Origin: Trochalopteron elliotii | Taxonomy: Eukaryota; Chordata; Aves; Passeriformes; Leiothrichidae | DNA: 64,000 nucleotides | NCBI GenBank assembly: GCA_024734555.1 | Contig: JANPWX010000248.1 | Span: 109,841-173,840, forward strand | Reading direction: 5' to 3' | Part shown: in pieces, positions 1 to 7,226 of the stretch | How the letters are laid out: each line of letters starts with the position of its first letter | Position numbering within the stretch: position 1 is the stretch's first letter | Notes under the pieces: generated by a model | Told to the model about the DNA's origin: nothing | The model's input: only the letters and a program-made list of their open reading frames with translations | Databases searched by the model: none | Translations under genes and position numbers: made by a program

Positions 1-668
1 TGTCCTGGTTTAGGGCGAATTTGGGAGGAAATCTCCGAGTGGGGTTCCTCTGAAAAGCAAATCCAAACAGCCCCTCCCCCCAGCCGGTCCGGGGAAATAA
101 TTCCCTCAGAGATAGAGTGGAAAAAAAAAAGCCTTATTTATTTAACAAACAAAATGCCCACAAGCATAAAGAATGAATAATAATAATAACAATAATAATA
201 ATATGAAACAATAAAACCTCTCGCTGCTCCGAAGAGCGATGGCAAAACTCAGAGTCCGTGTCAGGAGTCTGTTTATCAGTCCCTTCAGTGCTGAAAAATG
301 CCGAGCCCCGGCCCGGTGGGCCACGGGTGCAAGATCCCGGTGCTCCTCTGGGTTTTTCAGTCCAGAGCAGATTTAAACAGTCCCAAAGAAAAATAAAATA
401 AAAAAAAAAAACAGTCCAGGAAAGCTTCTTTGCCTCAGCTAGCTAGACTAACAAGAGGAGAGAAAAAAACTCTCTCTGGCTGCCCTCTGTGTATCCGACG
501 AAGAAAAAAAAACCACACAGTCCCAAGGACGAGAGCAGATTCCGAGGAGTGAGTTTGTTTCTCAAAACAAACTGCGCGCTTCTTCTTTCCCTGCTCACTC
601 TCAGAACCAGTCTTAAAGGTACAGAACACAGAACAGACGATTTGGGGATACATAGTCACCCTAGGACA
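1..668 (-). repeat. 3' LTR of the provirus
   Basis: This is the downstream LTR in sense orientation. Its termini form the short inverted repeat TGTCC...GGACA. An AATAAA polyadenylation signal in sense lies at 142-137, which leaves a short U5 of roughly 115-135 bp. A TAA-rich microsatellite occupies about 175-203. A weak TTTAAA at about 371-377 is the best TATA-like candidate, but the start site cannot be fixed. It is identical by eye, and in length, to the copy at 6144-6811, including the 12-A run near 400. Confidence 0.95.
137..142 (-). promoter_or_regulatory. Polyadenylation signal AATAAA in 3' LTR
   Basis: A canonical AATAAA reads on the minus strand and is followed in sense by a T-rich stretch, as expected for cleavage at the R/U5 border. 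The same hexamer occurs at 6280-6285 in the 5' LTR. Confidence 0.6.
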
Positions 669-682
669 TTCCACCCCTTATC
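669..682 (-). other. Polypurine tract
   Basis: Immediately upstream of the 3' LTR in sense orientation the strand reads GATAAGGGGTGGAA, then the LTR TGTCC. Such purine runs prime plus-strand DNA synthesis in retroviruses. The position directly against the LTR supports the call. Confidence 0.8.
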
Positions 683-827
683 ACCATATCGTCAACTTAT
701 CAAAACTAATTGAATTTTAACTCTACAAACACACATTATGCATGCATATATCTATATAAAAACAATATACAGCTATATACAGACAATGGCAGTGACATTC
801 AACAAAAGTGATATGTACACATGGTTT
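683..827 (-). other. Short non-coding tail between pol and polypurine tract
   Basis: About 145 bp of AT-rich sequence follow the pol stop, including a TATATA-rich run near 750-780. No env frame or env remnant is visible, and no dUTPase domain follows integrase. The element appears to have lost or never had an envelope gene. Confidence 0.7.
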
Positions 828-3800
828 TCATCCAACAATCAGATCTCCCTGAGGTACACATCTTGTTGTTCCATCTTTCTGCATTATCCACCATGTACAA
901 CCTGGTCCCTGAGCAAAGACAATCCCACGGATGGGTTTGTCTGTACTTGAGGTGGATTTGATCCAAACTGTCTTCCCTAGCAAACCTCTTGCATGTACTA
1001 CAGGGACTTTATCTCCATCTACTGTATGCAGGAGCTCAGACTGGGCAGGGCCTGCTCTGTTGGTGGAACCTCGGGTGTTAACTAACCAGGTGGCCTTTGC
1101 CAGATGCTGCTCCCAGTTCTTGAAAGATCCCCCACCCAATGCTCTCAAGGTGGTCTTTAACAGTCCATTGAATCTTTCCACTTTCCCAGCAGCTGGTGCA
1201 TGGTAGGGGATATGGTACACCCACTCAATGCCATGTTCCCTAGCCCAGGTATTGATAAGGCTGTTCTTGAAATGAGTCCCGTTGTCTGACTCAATCCTCT
1301 CAGGGGTACCATGCCTCCAGAGAACCTGCTTTTCAAGGCCTAGAATGGTGTTACGGGCTGTAGCATGAGGCACAGGGTAGGTCTCCAGCCACCCCGTGGT
1401 GGCTTCTACCATTGTGAGCACGTAGCGCTTACCTTGACGTGTCTGGGGTAATGTGATATAATCAATCTGCCAGGCCTCCCCATACTTGTATTTGGACCAC
1501 CGTCCACCATACCATAGGGGCTTCACCCGCTTGGCCTGCTTGATTGCAGCACATGTGTCACAGTCATGAATAACCTGAGAAATACTGTCCATGGTGAGAT
1601 CCACCCCTCGGTCTCGTGCCCACTTATAGGTGGCATCTCTGCCCTGATGACCTGAGGCATCATGAGCCCATCGAGCCAGGAACAACTCTCCCTTGTGTTG
1701 CCAATCTAAGTCTATTTTTGACACCTCTATCTTTGCAGCCTGATCTACCTGCTCATTGTTTCTGTGCTCCTCATCAGCTCTACTCTTGGGGACATGGGCA
1801 TCTACATGACGGATTTTTACAGGTAGCTTCTCTATCCGAGTGGCAATGTCTTTCCACTCTTCGGCAGCCCAAATTGGTTTTCCTCTACGCTGCCAGTTAG
1901 CCTTTTTCCACTTCTTCAACCATCCCCATAAAGCATTGGCTACCATCCATGAATCAGTATAGAGGTAGAGCTTTGGCCACTTCTCTCTCTCAGCAATGTC
2001 CAGGGCCAACTGAACAGCTTTGAGTTCAGCAAGTTGGCTTGATCCACCATCTCCTTCAGTGGCCTCAGCGACTTGTCGTGTGGGGCTCCACACAGCTGCT
2101 TTCCACTTCCGGTTCATTCCCACTATGCGACAGGAACCGTCAGTGAAAAGAGCGTAGGGTGTTTCTTCTGCTGGCAGTTGGTTGTATGGTGGAGCTTCTT
2201 CAGCACGTGTCACTGGTTCTTGCTCCTCTTCATCTGTGAGACTAAAGTCTTCACCTTCAGGCCAATTTGTAATTATCTCCAAAATCCCAGGGCGATTCAG
2301 TTTTCCAATACGGGCGCGCTGTGTGATGACAGCAATCCACTTACTCCATGTAGCATTGGTGGCATGGTGGGTAGACGGAACCTCTGCTTTAAACATCCAC
2401 CCCAGCACTGGTAGTCGGGGTGCCAGGAGGAGTTGTGTTTCAGTGCCTATTACCTCTGAGGCAGCTTGGACTCCTTCATAGGCTGCTAAAATTTCCTTCT
2501 CTGTGGGAGTATAATTGGCCTCAGACCCTCTGTAGCTTCGACTCCAGAATCCCAGCGGTCGTCCTCGAGTCTCCCCAGGCACCTTCTGCCAAAGACTCCA
2601 GGACAGACCATGGCTCCCGGCTGCAGAGTAGAGCACGTTCTTCACATCTGGTCCTGTCCTGACTGGGCCAAGGGCCACTGCATGGGCAATCTCCTGCTTG
2701 ATCTGGGCAAAGGCGTGTTGCTGTTCAGGGCCCCAGTGGAAAGTGTTCTTCTTGCGGGTAACCAGGTAGAGAGGACTCACAATCTGGCTGTACTCAGGGA
2801 TATGCATTCTCCAAAAACCTATGGCACCTAGGAAAGCTTGTGTTTCCTTCTTGTTGGTAGGTGGAGACATTGCTGTGATCTTGTTGATGACATCAGTAGG
2901 AATCTGACGCCGTCCATCTTCCCACTTAATTCCCAGGAACTGGATCTCTCGAGCAGGTCCCTTAACTTTGCTCTTCTTGATAGCGAATCCAGCTTTCAGC
3001 AGAATCTGGATGATCTTCTCTCCTTTCTCAAACACTTCAGCTGCAGTATTCCCCCACACAATGATGTCATCGATGTACTGCAGATGTTCTGGAGCCTCAC
3101 CCTTTTCCAGTGCAGCCTGGATCAGTCCATGGCAGATGGTAGGACTGTGCTTCCACCCCTGGGGCAGTCGGTTCCAGGTGTATTGCACTCCCCTCCATGT
3201 GAAGGCAAACTGAGGCCTGCACTCTGCTGCCAGAGGAATGGAGAAAAATGCATTGGCAATGTCAATAGTGGCATACCACCTTGCTGCCTTGGACTCCAGC
3301 TCGTACTGGAGCTCCAACATGTCTGGCACAGCAGCGCTCAGCGGTGGAGTCACTTCATTCAATGCACGATAGTCCACAGTCAGTCTCCATTCTCCTTCAG
3401 ATTTTCGCACAGGCCAGATGGGGCTGTTGAAGGGTGAGTGGGTTTTGCTGACCACCCCTTGACTCTCCAGCTCACGGATCATCTTATGAATGGGGATCAC
3501 GGCATCTCGAGTTGTTCTATACTGTCGGCGGTGCACTATTGAGGTGGCAATTGGTACCTGTTGCTCTTCCCCCTTCAGAAGTCCTACTGTTGACGGATTC
3601 TCGGACAGTCCAGGCAAGGTGTTCAATTGCTGGATGCCCTCCATCACTACAGCTGCTATCCCAAATGCCCATTTGAGTCCCTTAGGGTCTCTGAAATACC
3701 CACTCCGAAGGTAGTCTATGCCCAAAATGCATGGGGCCTTTGGGCCAGTTGCAATAAGGTGTTTCTTCCACTCATTTCCAGTCAGGCTCACCTCTGCCTC

Positions 3801-4010
3801 CACCAACGTATAGTCCTGTGATCCCCCGGTCACACCAGCAATAGAAACAGATTCTGCCCCTACATGTGTTGATGGAATTAATGTGCACTGTGCACCAGTA
3901 TCGACCAAGGCCTCATATTCTTGTGGTTCAGATGTGCCAGGCCAACGAATCCACACATTCCAAAAAACACGATTTTCCCTAGCCTCTACCTGGCTAGAGG
4001 CAGGGCCCCT
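828..4010 (-). CDS. pol: Pro-Pol polyprotein (protease, RT, RNase H, integrase)
   Basis: The frame is open from the codon after the gag UAG (4010) to a TGA at 830-828, 1060 codons. There is no ATG near its 5' end; the first initiator-like codon is GTG at 3956, so expression by readthrough from gag is likely. Counting from that GTG: protease DTGAQ at 19-23; RT Asp232 and YIDD at 294-297; RNase H Asp606, Glu644, Asp668 and Asp738; integrase zinc site His765, His770, Cys799, Cys802; catalytic Asp832, Asp891 and Glu927 with exactly 35 residues between the last two. A basic C-terminal integrase domain follows, with no dUTPase. No internal stop or frameshift is seen. RT and integrase resemble class III (ERVL/foamy-like) families; this assignment is from recalled family features, not a search. 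Confidence 0.95.
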   Translation of the reverse strand, partial: RGPASSQVEARENRVFWNVWIRWPGTSEPQEYEALVDTGAQCTLIPSTHVGAESVSIAGVTGGSQDYTLVEAEVSLTGNEWKKHLIATGPKAPCILGIDYLRSGYFRDPKGLKWAFGIAAVVMEGIQQLNTLPGLSENPSTVGLLKGEEQQVPIATSIVHRRQYRTTRDAVIPIHKMIRELESQGVVSKTHSPFNSPIWPVRKSEGEWRLTVDYRALNEVTPPLSAAVPDMLELQYELESKAARWYATIDIANAFFSIPLAAECRPQFAFTWRGVQYTWNRLPQGWKHSPTICHGLIQAALEKGEAPEHLQYIDDIIVWGNTAAEVFEKGEKIIQILLKAGFAIKKSKVKGPAREIQFLGIKWEDGRRQIPTDVINKITAMSPPTNKKETQAFLGAIGFWRMHIPEYSQIVSPLYLVTRKKNTFHWGPEQQHAFAQIKQEIAHAVALGPVRTGPDVKNVLYSAAGSHGLSWSLWQKVPGETRGRPLGFWSRSYRGSEANYTPTEKEILAAYEGVQAASEVIGTETQLLLAPRLPVLGWMFKAEVPSTHHATNATWSKWIAVITQRARIGKLNRPGILEIITNWPEGEDFSLTDEEEQEPVTRAEEAPPYNQLPAEETPYALFTDGSCRIVGMNRKWKAAVWSPTRQVAEATEGDGGSSQLAELKAVQLALDIAEREKWPKLYLYTDSWMVANALWGWLKKWKKANWQRRGKPIWAAEEWKDIATRIEKLPVKIRHVDAHVPKSRADEEHRNNEQVDQAAKIEVSKIDLDWQHKGELFLARWAHDASGHQGRDATYKWARDRGVDLTMDSISQVIHDCDTCAAIKQAKRVKPLWYGGRWSKYKYGEAWQIDYITLPQTRQGKRYVLTMVEATTGWLETYPVPHATARNTILGLEKQVLWRHGTPERIESDNGTHFKNSLINTWAREHGIEWVYHIPYHAPAAGKVERFNGLLKTTLRALGGGSFKNWEQHLAKATWLVNTRGSTNRAGPAQSELLHTVDGDKVPVVHARGLLGKTVWIKSTSSTDKPIRGIVFAQGPGCTWWIMQKDGTTRCVPQGDLIVG

Positions 4011-4016
4011 CTAGTC
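3936..4016 (-). promoter_or_regulatory. Candidate gag-pol readthrough element
   Basis: The gag stop is UAG (4013-4011) and pol continues in the same frame. In sense, CTAGAGG (4014-4008) pairs perfectly with CCTCTAG (4000-3994) across a 7-nt loop, burying the stop. The middle strand can instead pair as GCCTCTA (4001-3995) with TAGAGGC (3988-3982), loop GCCAGG, which frees the stop and places a stem 9 nt after it. The loop GCCAGG is complementary to CCTGGC at 3941-3936, allowing a pseudoknot. Known: murine leukaemia virus reads through a gag UAG with a pseudoknot about 8 nt downstream. Inferred: the same logic applies here. Confidence 0.6.
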
Positions 4017-6038
4017 CTGGTTTTCCTTCTTTCCTTGGGCGTATGTCTTAGAGGTTCCTTCAAGGGAGTCAGACATATCATCATCATCATATCTGGCAGT
4101 TTGCCTACGGGCAATTGGAGCTGCTTCTCTTTTGGTGGAACCTCCTCTCTGGGTCTTGCCTTCCTTCAGCTCATGTACCCGTTGTGCCAAAGCAGCAGTA
4201 GATTTTCCATCCCACCTCTTCATGTTTTCTCCGCAATCACGCAGGAAGAACCACAGCTCAGCTCGTCGAGTGTACCCTCTCTCCCTATCTGGGGAACGTC
4301 TTCGTTGGGTACCAACACCTCTGATCTGTACTGCTGAAATTTGGAAGAGGTCCTCTCTAATCTCCTCCCTGAGTTTCTTGTGATTCTCCTCTATTTTATC
4401 TTCTAGTTTCTGTAGACGTGTTTCCACAGCTGCAATTCTGGCATGTGTTGGGCCATGTACAGCATCTGCATATGCTCGCAGCTTCTTCGCCATGTCAAGC
4501 ACAGTCTCATATGTCTCATCGCGCTTCATTATTGCTAGAGCAGAAGCGTATTCAGGTGGCCCAAGTCGCACAAGTTTCCTCCACATGACAGGTGTACATG
4601 GTACCAGGTCCAGATTCCTAGTTGTTACGTCATCTGAAAAAATGAGCTCTGCTACAGCCATCTCTCTCAGACGTTGGATCCCCTGTTCTATGGTCTTCCA
4701 CTGTGTCTGCTGCAGATAGAGGTCATCTGCACACAGGTATCTTTGTGCTACACCTTCCAGGATCCGTTCCCAGAGACTGTGAGGGCTAGCGTCCCTCATC
4801 ATGCTTTGGTCAATGACAGGATCATGTGACAGCGATCCCAAATGTCTCGCTTCAGTGCCATCCAGAATGGTAGCCTCCCCTGCAGCATCCCAAAGGCGGA
4901 CTAACCAACTAATTATAGATTCATCAGGTTGTCGCCTGTAGTCTTTTCTTAGGCCTCGAAGGTCCTTTAGGGAAAAGGTATCAATATTGGCTCCAGAATC
5001 TGTACCCCTCGATGTGGCTTCTGATTTTGGTGAAGGTCCTTCTCCTGCATCATCATCATCATCCTCCACCTTGCGATCGGTCTTGCTTTTACACTTTCCG
5101 CCTCTTGTATTAGCAGCAACAGCCATTGGTTGAGGCCTACTGTCTCGTTCAGCTACTGGCTCGGAGCCTGGGATATTAGCTGCAGCCTGAGTGACTGGAA
5201 TAGTAACTGTTGATTTGCATCCCTGCCTCCCTGTCTCTGTCGGCTGCCCTACATTATCTAGCAGGGTGCGATAAGCATATGCCAGAGCCCAGCTTACTGC
5301 AATGATCTTTTCTCCCTTAGAGGCATCATGGTATTTCTCTTTCAGGTATTTCCCCACCTTGGCTGGATTCTGAATTTGTTCACGTGGAAAGTCCCAGACT
5401 ACAGGGTCAGAAAACTCCTTCAGGAGCTGGCCCATATCTTCCCATTCTCCACACCATTCAAGATTTCCTACGCCTGGGTCAACTCCTGGGTCAGGGGTTT
5501 CATTAGCCCCTCGAGAAATCTCAGCCCTCATTCTAGACAAGCTGCAAACCATATAGAGGAAGCTCACCAGCTGAAATACCAGGAAGATGGTATCTTTAAC
5601 ATTCAGGGGACACTGAATATTCTCCAAAAGTGATGTGACCGATTCAAAAGATACGAGGGACAGGAAAGACTGAAAAGCTTCATCCCCTGTTCCTCCTCTA
5701 ACAAAGTGGGTGCAATTATTCATAAATTCCCAAAACATGCTGCTGGAACTAGGACGCATGGTAGGACGAAGAAACCATAAACCAAACATACCTGCCACAA
5801 ACTCCAGTACCTTCATAAACTTCCTATAAATCATGATCACTAAACCCAACAAAATAGCAATCCTAAATCGTGCACCTCTAGTGTAAAAGCTATGTGTTAG
5901 GGACAACATTGGAGCTAGTTCTGGATAAGAAAACAAGCCTAGGGACCAGAAAGGTATTAGAACCTCAAAGAAACCTAGGGAACAGAAATACAGCAAGGGC
6001 TCTATTCCAACAGACATTAGGGATTCAAGGGGCAACAT
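4011..6038 (-). CDS. gag: Gag polyprotein with hydrophobic N-terminal region
   Basis: The open frame begins after a TGA at 6080-6078 and first meets a GTG at 6077. I start it at the first ATG, 6038, which has G at -3, giving 675 aa and ending at UAG 4013-4011. In the longer numbering from 6077, residues about 27-50, 72-104 and 162-180 are strongly hydrophobic, suggesting three or four membrane segments before a matrix-like region (200-275). A low-complexity acidic linker lies near 337-345, a capsid-like helical part at about 365-540, and a probable coiled coil at 545-578. Then come a basic patch and the motif ELWFFLRD (607-614). No CCHC zinc knuckle is present. An internal Met at 183 would skip the membrane segments, so the true start is uncertain. 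Identity as Gag rests on position, the capsid-like part and linkage to pol. Confidence 0.88.
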   Translation of the reverse strand: MLPLESLMSVGIEPLLYFCSLGFFEVLIPFWSLGLFSYPELAPMLSLTHSFYTRGARFRIAILLGLVIMIYRKFMKVLEFVAGMFGLWFLRPTMRPSSSSMFWEFMNNCTHFVRGGTGDEAFQSFLSLVSFESVTSLLENIQCPLNVKDTIFLVFQLVSFLYMVCSLSRMRAEISRGANETPDPGVDPGVGNLEWCGEWEDMGQLLKEFSDPVVWDFPREQIQNPAKVGKYLKEKYHDASKGEKIIAVSWALAYAYRTLLDNVGQPTETGRQGCKSTVTIPVTQAAANIPGSEPVAERDSRPQPMAVAANTRGGKCKSKTDRKVEDDDDDAGEGPSPKSEATSRGTDSGANIDTFSLKDLRGLRKDYRRQPDESIISWLVRLWDAAGEATILDGTEARHLGSLSHDPVIDQSMMRDASPHSLWERILEGVAQRYLCADDLYLQQTQWKTIEQGIQRLREMAVAELIFSDDVTTRNLDLVPCTPVMWRKLVRLGPPEYASALAIMKRDETYETVLDMAKKLRAYADAVHGPTHARIAAVETRLQKLEDKIEENHKKLREEIREDLFQISAVQIRGVGTQRRRSPDRERGYTRRAELWFFLRDCGENMKRWDGKSTAALAQRVHELKEGKTQRGGSTKREAAPIARRQTARYDDDDMSDSLEGTSKTYAQGKKENQD

Positions 6039-6108
6039 GGCTACTCTATCCCCACACAAAAAACAACCAAAATGCACTCAATAATCAATACAAGTTTTTT
6101 TCCACTCT

Positions 6109-6132
6109 CTCGAGCCCCACAGTTGGGCACCA
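6109..6132 (-). other. Primer-binding site, tRNA-Lys-like
   Basis: Eleven bases after the 5' LTR the sense strand reads TGGTGCCCAACTGTGGGG, then CTCGAG. It matches the complement of the vertebrate tRNA-Lys(CUU) 3' end and T-arm except for one substitution (T for C) and one extra T. ERVL elements classically use tRNA-Leu, so this assignment is notable. tRNA identity is from memory of the tRNA sequence. Confidence 0.6.
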
Positions 6133-6143
6133 AATTTACTGTA

Positions 6144-6811
6144 TGTCCTGGTTTAGGGCGAATTTGGGAGGAAATCTCCGAGTGGGGTTCCTCTGAAAAG
6201 CAAATCCAAACAGCCCCTCCCCCCAGCCGGTCCGGGGAAATAATTCCCTCAGAGATAGAGTGGAAAAAAAAAAGCCTTATTTATTTAACAAACAAAATGC
6301 CCACAAGCATAAAGAATGAATAATAATAATAACAATAATAATAATATGAAACAATAAAACCTCTCGCTGCTCCGAAGAGCGATGGCAAAACTCAGAGTCC
6401 GTGTCAGGAGTCTGTTTATCAGTCCCTTCAGTGCTGAAAAATGCCGAGCCCCGGCCCGGTGGGCCACGGGTGCAAGATCCCGGTGCTCCTCTGGGTTTTT
6501 CAGTCCAGAGCAGATTTAAACAGTCCCAAAGAAAAATAAAATAAAAAAAAAAAACAGTCCAGGAAAGCTTCTTTGCCTCAGCTAGCTAGACTAACAAGAG
6601 GAGAGAAAAAAACTCTCTCTGGCTGCCCTCTGTGTATCCGACGAAGAAAAAAAAACCACACAGTCCCAAGGACGAGAGCAGATTCCGAGGAGTGAGTTTG
6701 TTTCTCAAAACAAACTGCGCGCTTCTTCTTTCCCTGCTCACTCTCAGAACCAGTCTTAAAGGTACAGAACACAGAACAGACGATTTGGGGATACATAGTC
6801 ACCCTAGGACA
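6144..6811 (-). repeat. 5' LTR of the provirus
   Basis: This is the upstream LTR in sense orientation and would carry the promoter for the proviral RNA. It matches 1-668 base for base as far as can be read. The right genomic flank starts CCCTC at 6812; for a 5-bp duplication the same pentamer should precede base 1, outside the window. Confidence 0.95.
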
Positions 6812-7084
6812 CCCTCACACCTCCCACTGCTGCTCAGCAGCAGGAGTTGAGCTGGACCAAGACAATGCTGAAGCTGCAGAATTTTGTGCTTGGTGAGAGG
6901 TCACCCTTCCCCTCCAGGGACAGAGGAACAGGGAAAACCCACTCTGCCTGGGCCAGGCTGCTCCTGGGCTGAGCAGAGTCCAGAAGAGCCCTGGCTGCCA
7001 ATCTGAGAAGGAACCTCATTTCCAGAGAGAGGGAGAGGGAGCCCTGTGAGCAGGCAGAGACAGGTCACAGCTCACAGGCCATGG
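6812..7084. other. Flanking single-copy DNA, nothing recognised
   Basis: This is the host sequence next to the provirus. I see no gene, LTR or tandem repeat in it. Confidence 0.5.
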
Positions 7085-7226
7085 CAGAGGAGGTGGCATC
7101 CCTGGAGGTGTTTGAGAACAGTCTGGATGTGGTGCTCAGTGCCATGCTCTGGCCGACAGGGTGGTGTTAGGTCAGAGGTTTGACTCGATGATCTCAAAAG
7201 TTTTTTCCAACTTAATTCTGTGGAAT
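7085..7226 (+). mobile_element. CR1 LINE 3' fragment, diverged
   Basis: It contains a recognisable CR1 tail: 'ggaggtgtttgagaa', then 'gactcgatgatctcaaaag', then 'ttccaacttaattctgtg'. It is truncated at the 5' end and clearly older than the copies near 23, 29 and 38 kb. Confidence 0.75.

Larger units (their letters stand above)
1..6811 (-). mobile_element. Complete endogenous retrovirus, ERVL-like, without env
   Basis: Seen: two 668-bp direct repeats (1-668 and 6144-6811) bound an interior that, on the minus strand, reads primer-binding site, gag, in-frame UAG, pro-pol, polypurine tract. Both LTRs begin TGTCC and end GGACA in sense orientation. I found no base difference between them by eye, so insertion was recent. 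Gag and pol are open throughout, and every catalytic motif checked in Pol is present. There is no env frame: only about 160 bp lie between the pol stop and the 3' LTR. Known: env-less class III elements move inside the cell by retrotransposition. Inferred: the ERVL-like placement rests on the reverse transcriptase and integrase sequence (for example KVERFNGLLK around the last catalytic Glu). The left target duplication cannot be checked because base 1 of the window is base 1 of the LTR. Confidence 0.95.

Noticed and set aside
142..674. Minus-strand frames of 60 and 79 aa inside the LTR, repeated at 6285-6802
   Set aside because: They lie in LTR regulatory sequence, are low complexity, and recur only because the LTR is duplicated.
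831..3900. Plus-strand frames opposite pol (up to 199 aa)
   Set aside because: They are shadows of the intact pol frame.
3954..3956. GTG as the start of Pol
   Set aside because: The frame is open up to the gag UAG, and vertebrate translation would not normally start at this GTG; readthrough explains it better.
6075..6077. GTG as the start of Gag
   Set aside because: The ATG at 6038 in a good context is a more likely start.
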